Source of the DNA: Sympetrum striolatum
Taxonomy: Eukaryota; Arthropoda; Insecta; Odonata; Libellulidae
Assembly: GCA_947579665.1 (NCBI GenBank)
Contig: OX388343.1
Coordinates: forward strand, 92,670,254 to 92,734,253
DNA: 64,000 nt
Reading direction: 5' to 3'
A model generated the notes under the pieces. The model saw only the letters and a program-made list of their open reading frames with translations, ran no database searches and had not been told where the DNA came from. The translations under genes and the position numbers were made by a program. This document shows, in pieces, positions 36,539 through 48,600 of the stretch. Within the stretch, counting starts at the first letter, position 1. The number at the start of each line of letters is the position of its first letter.

Positions 36539-38940
36539 CCGAAATGTCTAGTCCATTCGACGAAGTCACGCTTCAGCATATCAATTTTATAAGGAATAAG
36601 TTTTACTTTCTACCGTAACTTTTTAAAATGAAATTAACATATTTATAATGCGAAGTACACCTTATATCTAGGGCAAATCCAGGAGATAGCCAAGAGGGAA
36701 GGAGGGTCTTCTATAAGACAATTTTCATTTACGCACACCTTAAAGTAACAATGATCAACTAAGTGCCATAATTCTCTATCTAGATGTTAGAAATGCGTTT
36801 AATTGCGATTATTGCAGAAGATATATTTATCGTTGAAATATTCGTGGTCAGTTCCTTACTCTACGGCAATACGTAAATCAACCACAGCCTAATAGCATCC
36901 TATGCTATCGAAATGTACACTTACTTACGGCCGTCGGATGAAAACATGTTCCCTGCCCCTTTCCTTGTCAAATCCGTGGTTCTTCAAAGTCAATAAGTGT
37001 GAGGCGACCTGTGTATCCTCCGACACCTTTTGTGAGGTTTTATTTTCTTGGCCCTTTCTTCATTGGCCGTTATAACAATAAGGTAAAAAGTCTACTTCCA
37101 CAAACGATGCTTACAATTAGTGATAAAATATTAAAAAATAAATTAATGACCGGAGTAAATAACAATTGATAACTAAAGAGTTATACGTTTTGAGTGTCAT
37201 AACTTTGGCTTATCATAAAAATATTTTTCATTTATTATGATTATCATTAAAAATTTAGATTTATTGGCAAAACTTACACGTAAACCCCACTTGTGATCTT
37301 GTTAAAAAGCTTATGGGTTGGATTTTGCGCTTTTGGATTGAAAACACTTCTTTTCTGATTGCGGAGATGTATTACACATTCATGACTATCAATTAAACGT
37401 TTTTACATATTGTTTACTGTTGTATGCAATTATTCGGTAGATGTTTTATTAACTATTGATATTCCATCGATATCCTTCCTTAGTAAAGACATTTACTTCA
37501 ATATTACTTCCAAATTCTCGACCTCCCGTTTCTCGGATAAGATCGACCTTGTGATTGTCTTCAACAGGAGTAGTGAACCCATATTTTTCTACTAGAATAT
37601 TATACGTTATCTATGTTTCAAGGAGACCTTCCGTGGAATTGATTAATTTGATGTAAGTTTGGGGCAATGTGTATTTCTTTGATTTTAGCTGGATTTCTTT
37701 TACCTCCTTTACTGAACACAGTGTAAGTGTAGACGCTTCTATACTGAAGAACGTAAACAAAATAATAGAGTAGGCGCCCAAAGGAAACCACGGAGGATCC
37801 CGTCAATCCGCTAAAATGCACGACCGCATAAACAGCTTGAGTTTAGAATTAGCGCCGGCGAAACCGAGTTAACGAGGTTTCCTAAAATATTTAAAAGGAG
37901 TCTCATTGAAAAAACGGGTCGAAAAGCTCCCTTAGAAGCAGGCAGGTAAGCGATCGCGCGGGATGTTGACACAAGCCTCTCTATGAAGCTCTAAAGATGG
38001 AAAAGAGTAGGAGTGGCCGAGACAGCAAAGAGGCCCTAAAAATTCTCCACGGAGGACCTCAACGTGAAAGAGATAGAAAAAGGGTGGTTGAAATTTTAAT
38101 ATGTGGGTGGACGCAAGACGGGTATGGAAGGCGAGGAGGAATATATTGAAGGTTTTTGGGGGGGGGGGGAAGACTCGGAGGGTATTTATTTCGGGGGCTG
38201 AGGAGAGTATGGCAAACAAGGAGGTGCTGAACATCTCTGGTGGGAGAAAGGTGTCCGGGGATGGAACAGGAAGCGAGCATTACGAAGTAAAGGAGGAAGA
38301 CAATGAGTGGCTCGGAAACAAGTACGCCCACCGAGAGACAGAAGAGAGGCAAATATTTGCCATCGAGGGAGTGGACACTTCGTCATTTTTCCCTCTGAAA
38401 CGTGTCCAAATAGGACCTCGCGCCACGTAGGCTCCGCATTTTTAAAACGCGTCGCGGGAACGGAAGGGTTTAAGAATGGAGGACCATTTGCCTTATTAAT
38501 TTGCCTCTTACGTCGCCAAACATTTTTGGTGCACGGATCGGAGAAATGGTGCTCAGAGTGAGGCGATGTGCATAAAAATTCGCCGCCGGAATGGAAATGT
38601 CGCAAAGTGTAAACTTATCGAAATACGCGGAGCTGGCAAACTTTTATGATCAGCTAAAATCAATCCTTCTAACAAATCTATCTTCTCTGTTCTTATCATA
38701 TCCTCTTTCCGTCACTCGAACGAGAAATGAGATATCCTTCTTATATTCACTATTAAACTCTCTTTCAGATTATCCTCCCTTAACTTCATTTCTCAATGGC
38801 CGTGTTCCAAACAAATCCACCCGTTTGACATCGTTACTTCATTTATACCACTCCTAGACTTTCGCTTATCAAGCGCTCCCTTTTCTTTCGCCTTCCTTTT
38901 CCGCTCAACTCAATTCCTCCTTCTGTTGATTCTTCCTGAT
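36539..38940. other. gene-free; CpG/GC-richer block 37,800-38,600
   Basis: No gene recognised. The 37,800-38,600 block is purine-rich on the plus strand with a run of about 12 G beginning at 38,158. Overlapping frames of 97-139 codons are compositional. They match no known family. Confidence 0.35.
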
Positions 38941-39200
38941 TGAATTTTCTTTCCTGGTTGAATTCCTGTTCTGTTTTTCCCTATCCAAAGAGAAATTACC
39001 ATAGACCAGATCCTTGTAATTGTTTTATGTGTTTTTATGCTTACTTTGCTCTTACTTTTTGTATTATTATTATATTATTATATTATACTTATTTTCTTGC
39101 TGTTTATGTTGATATATTTTTATATTTCTATTTGATATATTGCTATCGTAAATTGGCATTCCATGCTATATGTGATAAATGACTAAATAAATAAATCCGC
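38941..39200 (+). mobile_element. LINE-type 3' end with AAAT tail
   Basis: The plus strand shows a T-rich 3' UTR-like stretch ending ggcattccatgctatatg, tgataaatgac and then AAAT repeats (39,183-39,196). A conserved-looking end followed by a short simple-repeat tail is typical of non-LTR retrotransposon or SINE insertions. No coding part is present. The family was inferred from general resemblance only. Confidence 0.45.
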
Positions 39201-39204
39201 AGTA

Positions 39205-39905
39205 ATCTACTAACAAAATGAAAAATCTGATGTGGCCAACACATGACTTTCTCCATATTTATTGAAAACAGAAGCCTATGCCGGTAATATATAAATAATT
39301 CCAAAACAATGAGTGTTACAGGACAATGTTTAATACAGAAGTTGTAGTAAAATACATTATCTATAACTTTGGTACATAATTGTATATACGTACATTGCAT
39401 TCTGACAGAGATATGTATGAAAAACTTCAATTTCTGGATAAACAACAGCTTCCGGTTAACCATTATTCAAGAATAACTCCTAAACAATCAGTGTTACGAA
39501 AACATGTTTCATACAAAAGTTGTAGTAAAGTACATTATCTATAACTTTTGTACGTAATTGTATATACCTACATTGCATTATGACGGAGATATAAAGAAAC
39601 AAACTTTTGTTCCGGTTTAACCGGAACTTCCGGTAAAGGGATATTCATCAAAAACTAATCAACTTTTGTCATTGTTATGAAAATACTAAATATGAAGTTT
39701 GGAAATGATCGGATAATTAATTTTTAAGATAGCGCACACAAACCTTTTACCACAGACAGACATGTTCGGGAAAATAGCGAAAATGAGCTCTATGGATCCC
39801 GAAACATCTATTTCCGTCAATATCTGGAGGTCGAATTTTTTTGCGAATACAATAATTTCTCTATACTACGTATAAGGAGAAAGTAAGAATACTTATTACC
39901 TAATT
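39205..39905 (+). repeat. dispersed repeat Y, copy 1
   Basis: This block is similar, in reverse complement, to 56,470-57,110: gaaaaatctgatgtggcc and acatgactttctcc here correspond to ggagaaagtcatgtg and tggccacatcagatttt there. A 178-bp internal unit is duplicated: caatgagtgttacagg at 39,307 and caatcagtgttacgaa at 39,485, each followed by gttgtagtaaa, tacattatctataac and a gtacattgcatt/ctacattgcatt block. No coding capacity is seen, so the class is unknown. Confidence 0.65.
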
Positions 39906-40099
39906 CGTAATTACGGCCCTTTCAAATAACATTTTCGTACTATATTTTTCCTACAGTAATCAAATAGCCCGTAAGATGAGCAATATGTTGATGCAATTTA
40001 AATTAAGGATGATGAGGAGGAGGTATACTTATGCCCATAAGAGATAATCTTATAAAACCCAGATCTTCCAGTAAGGATCCCTTTAACAACAGAGGGATT
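39906..40099. other. spacer, nothing recognised
   Basis: AT-rich DNA without recognisable features. Confidence 0.35.
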
Positions 40100-40176
40100 G
40101 ACGCGGCATGGTAATTTAGGAGTTAGAATACCTGACGGGAATGTGGGAGACCTGCGTTCGAGTCCCACCCATGTCA
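40100..40176 (+). repeat. tRNA-like sequence (SINE head or tRNA pseudogene)
   Basis: Seven-base acceptor-like arms GGCATGG and CCATGTC (near 40,105 and 40,169) pair fully with one wobble, and a B-box-like gcgttcgagtccc (40,154-40,166) is in place. The T stem has two mismatches and the A-box region (tggtaatttagg) is degraded. No shared body is visible, so it could be a tRNA pseudogene or a truncated SINE. Confidence 0.5.
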
Positions 40177-41639
40177 CAAATATTTGCTTCTGTTGATCCT
40201 AGTATTTAAAATTAAGCGAAAAGGAACGTTGTAAATTTATTTGCACATCAACATCTTCGACCTTTAGAAAGTATGCTAGCATTGTTCCAACTTAAGGTAA
40301 GGTATCCTCTATAATGTCGAAAGCATTAATTCCAGTTATAACATTTTCAGCGATTCTTTTTGACATCTAAGAAATAATAATTTTCTTAATTGGTCAATTG
40401 AAAATCAAGGATGACGATACAATACAGTAATGTCCACTACATGCTAATATTTTGTCACATTTTTTATCTTTGTCTTTTAAATGGAGAATGGGACTTTCTA
40501 GTTTCAATATTGCAGAATAAAGTCCTTGGTTTGCTTGCCTATATCCGAAGTAATGGGTACTGAGGACGCCTCACACACTGACAAAATTCGGATAGCGGAG
40601 AAGGCAAAGGAAGACGTAAATTAGGAAAATATTATGATTGATCAATTGAAAATATGCAGAAAACAATTTCTATTGATGAACGACTTCAGGCAAATAATCG
40701 TAAAAATATATTATACCTATAAAATGATCGACCCGGACGAAAAGGAATTTTCGGTAGTTAAAGCTTGATCTGACCTTTAAGAAGTTCATCATTTCATCAC
40801 TATGCAGTTTTGTCCTGAATTGTTTCTCTTTTTTTCTGAAATTCTAAACTGAGTTTCCCCCTTACTCCATTGCACCCAACAAAGTCATCATTTTACCTGT
40901 CCCAGGGACTACATAACTTTCTCCGAGCCACAGAGTAAATAAATATAAAAATATCGTGAAATGCCCCTCTTGTTTCTTCGGAGTAAATATATATCGTTCA
41001 TTTACAACGTAAAATACTGAATTTTTCCGATATTTAAGTTTATATCATAGCCAAATATTAGAAACGCGCCACACGTTATAAATAAAATTAAGAATTTGTG
41101 TTTAAAACAAACTTCAAATTATTAAACGTGAGACTTAAAAACAAGGATGTATACATGGATGTATGCAAAAAAGATGTATAACTCAAATTATGAGGAAATA
41201 AAATAAAATAAGCTGGCCGGAAAGGAAGTGTGTAACATTAAGGATAAAATATCTTTCGCACTATACTACGGTTCTTGTTATGGAATCGTATAAAATAAAC
41301 AAAACGAAAAGCAACATCCATATCATCAGAAATAATATGGTTATATTCATTAATTATGTAGAAAGATTTTTAATGTTTTATAATTATTATTAGTAATATC
41401 CATTGTTGTTGGTTAAGCAATATTCGAAACAAATATTATTTACAAGTATAAAAATTTCTATTTTCCGGTTCGCTTCTTTTATTGCAAGATCTTATACAAG
41501 AATAGGATACTGCGATGGCGTTCAGAAAATTTTACGGTGCCCACATTTTTTGATAAAATAAAACTTGACTATAGCAAATGAAACATACGAGGAAATTGAA
41601 TGCAGCTATCACAGCTTAAATGAAAAGCAAGAATAGAAA
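40177..41639. other. gene-free stretch
   Basis: AT-rich DNA. I see no supported feature. Confidence 0.35.
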
Positions 41640-41935
41640 AAAAATAGAGGAAAACTTAGTGATGTCTGGAAAGAGAGAGTCAACAAGAACTGAAAGAGTC
41701 TGCGGAGCTCCCATGAAAAAAGTTTTTGGACATGAGAGGATGGGTGATAGCAGAGTGACAAAGATGACGTATGATAGGTGTGTGAGTGGTCTGGAAGGGA
41801 AGAGAAGACCAAGAAAAAGATTATGCGGGGGATGATTCTGAAGAGAAAGGACTCGGGGATTGTGACTAAAAGATGAGAGAGTATGAAAGACAATACGATA
41901 GATCTGCCGCGACAGAGGTATAATTTAAGGTAAGT
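41640..41935 (+). mobile_element. LINE 3' remnant
   Basis: Translation gives VFGHERMGDSRVTKMTYD followed by EGKRRPRKRL, matching the 3'-terminal block of many insect LINE ORF2 proteins (GH-ERM---R-TK--Y---V-G-RGRGRPRKRW). The frame ends at a stop right after this block and continues in another frame. It is 5'-truncated and inactive. A SINE lies about 150 bp downstream. Confidence 0.65.
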
Positions 41936-42084
41936 ATTTGGAATACGGAGCGTTACAGTGAGAGGCATTTGTTTAAAAATGAAGGAGAATAGTGTGAAAA
42001 ATATTATGCATGTACAAAATGTATGTGATATTCAACGATGGCTCCGACCAATTGCGGTGGAACTTTTGATCATGGGTTCTAAGC

Positions 42085-42200
42085 TGGATAGCCAAGTAGG
42101 TATTACGGTCGTCTTCGGTGAAAGCGATCCCTGGTTCAATACTCGGTGGGGCCAATATGTGTGAGAGAGGATGTTGCCTGTCACTGATCGTTTTAAAACT
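42085..42200 (+). repeat. tRNA-derived SINE (family S), copy 4
   Basis: The only plus-strand copy: gatagccaagtaggtat, then cttcggtgaaagcgatcc, then ctggttcaatactcgg and ggggccaatatgtg. It is co-linear with copies 1-3. The B box is slightly mutated (GGTTCAATACT). Confidence 0.65.
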
Positions 42201-44288
42201 CTATCAACTCTCGAGTCATTATCGGATACACTCACTATATCGTATATATTTTGTTCCTGATTCGCGATTATGAAGAGCATTAAGTTTTTCATTATACTAT
42301 GCAAAAGTTTTCTTTCAGCACATCGATTGCGAAGCTCAAACTTAAAATATTACCGGATAAAAATGCAATTCCAGAAAACGAAATATCAGATCGAAGCAGT
42401 TGTGATTCTGAGCCAGAAATGCAACGAAAAGATTGAGAATATGAGTTAATATGTTCTCTTATGAAATTTATTTAAAAATTCATACTTGTTCCCCAATAGT
42501 GAACTCAAGAATAAATTCAATTTGATCATCTTAATCTGATTTAGAAGCAGTTTATTTTCATTTTATTATGGTAGCATTGACCTGCGGTATGTTAGAATAG
42601 CACCTAATTTTCCAATAGAAAGGTATTTATTACCATGAAATGTTTTCAAAAACCCCGATGGAAATAATTTCCGTTAACGAGAGATAACAGTTGAGAAATG
42701 ACTACAAGTGTACTAACTACAAGAATTCTTTAATAAACTTACGACAAATAAATCTTTTAGAAATAATCGAGAATTAAATAATAATATCTTAAGGCATTAT
42801 AACTAATAAAGAAAAAATAAAACTGTCAGTAGCCTTCCCTCGATTCTGTTTTTCCACAAAGACATTGATATCACATTACCACATCGATTTTCCAAGAATA
42901 GAACAGCGGCGATCTATAAATATTCGAACTCTACGACTATGGAGCAGCTGAGCAAAACAAAGCCTAAAAAAATAGGGCTAAAAGCTCAGGAGAGTGAACT
43001 GGTGAAATGTTATGACTGCCAGTCACTGCTGTGTGAGGCGATCTGTCAGGACACTCACTGCACTTAGTACCTATCCACGTCCTTCAGTGATTTACAAGAA
43101 CGGGATCTCAATACAAAACGGTCGAAAAAGATCCTGCGAAGGGATGTTTTCCCCGACGAAGGCTTAAATTTTCAAAATAAATCTTCCGCGCTCACTGTGT
43201 AAACATACAGATCTTCCGAAGGCATCCAAGTAAACAATAGCCATGGTTTGCGATTTGAAAATTCAAGATGGCCTCTCTTTATAAACATTACAATCCGATA
43301 GGGTCTCGAAAAGAAATTATACAAAATATGAAGTTTCAGATTCGGATTTAGGCGTAGATAAGTGTAGTAAATATCTACCCTAGTAACACAGATTGTTGGG
43401 CCAACGTTAGAATTTGGCAGGCACCGTTGGGAAATGTTTAGTGGAGAAACTAACGTAATGCCAACATTGGGCCAACAGACTATTTACAACAGAGACTTGA
43501 GAACTTTCTTTTAGTTGTTGTTAAAACCCAGGATTAAAACGAGATTTTTCTCTTTAACTGCAGCAATGTGAAAAGAGAAAAATAGCAATTTCGCATTGTT
43601 AGTTCCACAATAGATTTTATTCCGCAATCGGCTGTGAGCAAGTTCTAGTCATAATCAGTTGAAATGATCCTGGAACAGAAACTGTGGAGATTTACTCCTC
43701 ACTTTGATGGAGAACCACTAACTTACTGCTTCTCCGATTGATTGTAATTATGAATATGTTTTTATTGGGAACCAGATATGTCGTTCTTAAAAAGAAGATA
43801 TATAACAACAGATTTGTCGTTCTAAGAAAGAAAATCTATAAAAAATTATTACTCGCACAGTCTCCGTGGGGTAAACTCATTAACAGTAGAATCGGTGAAA
43901 TATCTTTGAGTGAACCTCGAATAATATAAATAAACATTACGAATAATTCTTCATGAAGTACCCGCATCCATAACATATGTGGAAAATTAACTTAAGAAAA
44001 TTGGCTTAGTAAAAAGAAAAGACAGGAGCGAAGGAAAAGTTCGCGAGCGATGTTCCTTTGCGCTAGTTAGGCCTCAGCTTGGGTTTGAATGCAGTATCTG
44101 GGACTCAGACAACAAATCCGGAAAATAAATGGTACAGCGAAAGACGATAGCTTTTTGTAAAAAATTGCTACGATAATTTCTCAGATGCTTCAGGGTGCGG
44201 GATGGTAGATTCATTTAGAAGATAGAAGATTGATACAAAGAATATATTTCTTAAATAAGTTCAGAAAAAAGTACGTAGTTCTATAAGA
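42201..44288. other. gene-free; small inverted motif at 43.4 kb
   Basis: No gene. gattgttgggccaacgttag (43,391-43,410) and ccaacattgggccaacagac (43,461-43,480) form an imperfect inverted pair around TTGGGCCAA-type cores and may be the ends of a tiny non-autonomous element. Confidence 0.35.
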
Positions 44289-44361
44289 GCCCCTGTGTCC
44301 TAATGGATAAGACATCGGTCTCCTAAATCGGGGATTGTGGGTTCGAGTCCCCCCAAGGGTA
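44289..44361 (+). tRNA. tRNA-Arg(CCU)-like, probable pseudogene
   Basis: This is a 73-nt unit with anticodon loop CTCCTAA (anticodon CCT), a D-loop block taatggataag, a gttcgagtcc B box and a TTTT run 5 bases downstream that could end Pol III transcription. Sequence order fits metazoan tRNA-Arg-CCU closely. Stems are damaged: acceptor 5-68 (C/A), D-stem 10-25 (T/C) and 11-24 (C/A), and T-stem 50-64 (T/C) do not pair. I therefore favour a decayed tRNA or tRNA-derived repeat. Confidence 0.6.
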
Positions 44362-45590
44362 ATAATTTTACAGTTTGGAAGTAGTTTAATCAATAATCCA
44401 TACTAATTAATACCATCAAATTAATAATAACCATGAATCATTACAGATAATTTTAATCAATCCGGTTTGACCATCTCTAAAATTCATAGTTGTCTCTGTT
44501 CAGTTTTCCAGTGATTTGGTACATGATCGGAAGATTTTTTTACTTTTCCCTCCTCCCACAGGTATGACTACCAGGAATGATACTACTTCAATTAGACCTC
44601 GTGCCTGATCTGAAAACCCCAGCTTGGTAAACAACATTGACAATCTAGGATTGATATGCTAAGGGTTGATTTGCAAAATATTACCAGCATATACAAAATA
44701 TTTTGTGAATTCTCATGTTCTTCCTGAGTTTGCTGAGGAACTTCTTTGGTTATTTTAAGTTTTGATTCTGAAAACTAGGATTGAATTACAAGTATGTTTT
44801 TTGGGATTTTCAAATAGTTAGAAGATATAAAACAGAATATAATTTATAGACCAAAAAGGTCTTACTTTGAGACAGCTACATCAAGATATTTAAGACAATA
44901 GGGACAAAGGTAAATACAAGGCTAAACATGCCATGTAGTTTCTGGAAGACCAGAGGCTGTCTGTGTAGCTACAGTGAGATGATCTGAGGATTTGCAAAAC
45001 TTGGAAAGTTTGTGAACAGAAAAGGACTTTACAATGCCATTGATCAGGAACTAATTACTTCTTCTAAAGAACATAGTAGGTACCTATCCCACAGCACATG
45101 GAAATACGTTCTATAGGCCTGACCTGACACCATAAAACAGTAATGAAAACAGAACTATCTATGAAGTATCCAGTTCTATTCTCAATATCTTTGCCATTAA
45201 ATACCAAAAGGTCTTGAGAGGAATTGAGGTGCACAAGGAGAAATGAGTTAGTGTGCCATTGTTGTTCTCATTGAGCTAGACTGCTTTTGATGAAATGAGT
45301 TCATGTTAATGCAGCCTAAAGACCCTATGAATAACTTTTCATAGAACTCAGTCAGGGAAGACTTAATAAAAGACTCAACAGTTTTCATACCATCACCACA
45401 ACTATGAGCAAGATCGAGACTTAAGTCAAGAGACATAAGTATAAAAATAAGATAAAAACTGCTGCTTCATTAAGATTTTTGTATCACTACCATTAATCTA
45501 ATCATAAGATCCCTAGTATTTATAGAAGTGCATCTAAATAACAGAATTTACTAATTTAAGGGCTTGCATAGTAATCTCTGGTTAGGGTGG
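44362..45590. other. CpG-poor stretch, probably eroded repeat DNA
   Basis: No gene seen. CG dinucleotides become scarce here and stay scarce to about 54.2 kb. Around 45,025-45,075 a frame reads KGLYNAIDQELI, which could be a very worn reverse-transcriptase motif of the LINE that follows. Confidence 0.35.
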
Positions 45591-46620
45591 CCATGGGTGG
45601 TCTCCTAAAATACAGCACTTACTGACTCATAAAATTTGGTTTGAGATCATAACAGGAATAGGGCAAGGGTGTTGTCTGTTCCCAAATCTTTGCAATATTT
45701 ACGTAGAGGAGATGGTGCAGAAGTTCTGGCAAATCAGCAAAGGGCTGAAATTAGGAGAGCAGAAATTACAATGTGTAAGATTCACAGGCACTGTGTAATT
45801 CTTTTTGGAGAGGGAAGAAGACGTCAAGAGAATGCTAGATCATCTAAGGCAAAAAGAAGCAGCATATAGTGCAGGATAAAGAAAGGAAAATCAAAGGTAA
45901 TGAATATTGGAAAGAGGAAAAGTTGAATATAGAAGGATTAAAATAAGTAAAAAGGTATATATTTGAAGGATAGGGTTAAAATTTCTTTGCACATGAGGGC
46001 GTTTGCCCAAGAAAAATCACAAGGAAAAACGGACTTGAGAAGTTCTGGCCAGGTAGCTTAGTTGGTTAAGGCAGCCTCCTGGAAATAGGAAGATCCAGGG
46101 TTCAATTCCTGGCCCCATTAGACAATTTTCAAGTCCGTTTTTTTCTTTAGGTAAATATATTTCTTAGAACTGAGGTGATGAAGAACTGAAAGTATATATT
46201 ATGGAAATAAAAGCAAGGGTTGGATTAGCAAAATTCAGGAAAAGATGGATGATTTTGAGCATTAAATTAGACATGGTGTTGAAGAAAAGCCATATGAAAT
46301 TTTGTGTGGATTGAATTTGAGCATGGCTGCAAGGAGCAGCAAGAATAAGAAATTAAAAAGATAGAAGCAATGCAACTGAAGACATGGAGGAGAATGCTTA
46401 GTATTAAATGGTCAGACAGTGTGTGAAATAAAGAGTCTTGGATAGAGTTTGAGAGGAGAGAAAGCTATGTGATGCCATACAAGAAAGGAATCGAAATTGG
46501 CTTGGGTATGCTTAAAGAAGGTAATGTTTGCTATGAGAAGTTTTAGTATGGAAACCCATAAGAGGAAGAAGGAATAGAAAGATACTGAGTGACATACAGG
46601 GACTAAGAACCTTCACAAGG
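45591..46620 (+). mobile_element. dead LINE, RT and C-terminal region
   Basis: Translation gives KIWFEIITGIGQGCCLFPN, LCNIYVEEMVQKFW, then VRFTGTV where an active reverse transcriptase has (I/V)RYADD, then EEDVKRMLDHLRQ. After a SINE-like insertion (46,025-46,142) it resumes with MEIKARVGLAKFRKRW and MQLKTWRRMLSIKWSD (frame changes). Order and spacing match insect non-LTR ORF2. The catalytic YADD is lost and stops are frequent, so it is inactive. Confidence 0.8.
46025..46142 (+). repeat. tRNA-like unit inside a palindrome
   Basis: Perfect 14-bp inverted arms (aaaaacggacttga, 46,025-46,038, and 46,129-46,142) flank a tRNA-like core at about 46,047-46,119. The core has an intact A box (tagcttagttgg) and an exact B box (ggttcaattcc), a CTGGAAA anticodon-like loop (GGA) and paired ccagg/cctgg T arms. 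It interrupts a dead LINE. A tRNA-promoter unit bounded by inverted repeats is unlike a standard SINE, which has a poly(A) or simple-repeat tail. Confidence 0.65.
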
Positions 46621-48009
46621 AGATAACTCATGATGATGATCATGACTCATATGGTAACTTTTGTAATTTATAGAAAGTAGTCATTTTATTACACTATGAA
46701 GAAAATGTTTTACTAAATTAGAAGATTATGATATATTTATATTTAATTTGACCTGGGGTTATTCATGATTTTGGCTACAAATATCTTTGCAGGCTGGATA
46801 AAAGTATGTGGCAGACTTGGATTTGGCCATTGGGTCATAATATTGGAACCACTACTTTAGATAAATGTCTATGATAGTAGACTCTCATTATATACTTCTT
46901 AATTTTTCTTTGATCTCATAGGAATTGTGTTTTCCTTTTTTTAGAAAATGGCTGTTGGTGAAAAGGATTTCATGGAAACATTTCTTATCCATGTAACCTA
47001 ACACTTCCAACCCTTATAAAATTTACTAGTTTACTTGAAATTGAATTGATTATTTTAGAGGGAGGTCTAGAAATGTGTTTCATAAGCATGTTTGCAAATA
47101 TTTAGAGAAAATGTAAATAAATAAGCTTATTAACCAATTTATACTAATGAGAGAATGAACACTGATATATTAGTATAAGGAATAAGTTCCATTTACCAAA
47201 CAAGGGCAGACATTATTTATTTTCATTTCTTAATCTTGTGTTAGAGCATAATTTGTTCCTACAATATCTCACTTCTTTCCTTGGCGTAAGCACTGTTTAA
47301 CAATTCACTGAGATTTGATATTTAATTTTATATTAAACTCCATCTAATTTCTATTAAATATAATGATAGGCAACAATGAACAACAACAAACACAGAGAAT
47401 GAAGAAATATCATAGATGAATCTTTCTCTTTTGATGGCTTTAAATTAAATGTGATTTTCAAAAGCAAATTTTAGAGTATTTTTATTTTATGCAGAGGGAT
47501 GATAACTAATTTTTCATACTGATCAATCTATGTAAGTTTTCGCTGGTCACTTGAAGTAAGACATATAGGGGTAGAGAAAAAAATAAAGGAATTAATGCTA
47601 AGCACTCTCTGAGTGCTAATCAACCAATGAGCAATGTAATGGTTATAAGAAAATGATATATGCAGATCAAATTATGTAACCTTCGGTAAACTTTAGTGAT
47701 GTGATGTAATGAAGTAAAAGTAATCAAATTACTTGTAACTATTAAATTTTTGGTAATTTTTTTTCTTGTAACCGATACATTTTAAAAGAAGTATATTTTA
47801 CTGCTAATCTACTTCAAAGCTCGTACGAGTAATAGTTACATTTGAGTAATCTTTACATTTGAGTAATTGAAAGTGAAAATTTGAATTCCTCAAGTGCTGG
47901 TCACATCGAGAGGCAGTTCTAACTAGATAGTTCACACTAGAGCCAAATTTCTCTTCTCTTGGAATGGGAGGGGTGATGGAGAGAAGGGGTGACTCCCTAC
48001 CTAGGAGCG
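46621..48009. other. gene-free; AT-rich repeat-like part at 47.7 kb
   Basis: No gene. About 47,690-47,885 holds many GTAAT/ATTAC words (gtaatcaaattacttgtaac, gtaatagttacatttgag, gtaatctttacatttgag), a pattern seen in some non-autonomous DNA transposons, but no clear terminal repeats or target duplication were found. Confidence 0.35.
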
Positions 48010-48600
48010 GAGTCGCTTCCGAGAACCTGAGAAGTGCTAAGTGATATGTGAATCATCATCATCATCATCTTCTTTCCAGGGCTATGCACTAATAAGCCTG
48101 TTCCGGCTTCATTTGTTCCGTAGAAATTTACCATCTTTTTCTCGGTTTTTTGACACTTATTTTGCCTATTGGTTGATGTTTCATCGCCTTATTTTGGAAT
48201 TCTCCCATTTGGAATTCATTATAATTGTTCTTTCCATCTATTCTAGGACCCCTCTAATCTATCAGTGATTGTCTGGACAACTAGTTCATCTCGTATACGA
48301 GTATTCCTTAATTTATCAATTCTTGTGCAACCTTTCACTGATCTTAAAAATTTTATTTTGGATGATCATATCTGCCTTGATTCATTTAACTTCTGACCAA
48401 CATTCTGACCCATACAGTAAAGTAGGGACTGCCATCACTTTATGAAACTAATTTTAAAATGAATTGTTATAATGACGTATTTCTCATATGCTTTCTCTCT
48501 GTTAAAGTGTTTTTAACCTCTCACTCAAAATTTCCCAGAATTAATTTTTCACAATATTCTAACTGCAGGAAATGAAGACATGTCCCTTCACGTACTTTGT
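48010..48600 (-). mobile_element. LINE 3' remnant with GAT tail
   Basis: On the minus strand one frame reads FLRSVKGCTRIDKLRNTR and IRDELVVQTITDRL without interruption, preceded by KVMAVPTLLYGSECW-type coding (other frame) and followed by KISVKKPRKRW. These are the C-terminal blocks of insect non-LTR ORF2. The element ends in a GAT repeat (plus-strand ATC units at 48,053-48,069), typical of such LINE tails. Several frameshifts make it inactive. It is related to the copy at 1,975-2,345. Confidence 0.85.

Noticed and set aside
38101..38605. Overlapping long frames on both strands
   Set aside because: Purine-rich, GC-biased DNA leaves frames open on both strands at once. The products are low-complexity.
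44211..44393. 60-codon minus-strand frame over the tRNA-like sequence
   Set aside because: Its GGTRTHNPRFRRP peptide is the familiar false translation of the antisense of a tRNA.
47690..47885. GTAAT/ATTAC-rich patch suggesting a DNA transposon
   Set aside because: No terminal inverted repeats or target duplication could be found. Kept only as a description.
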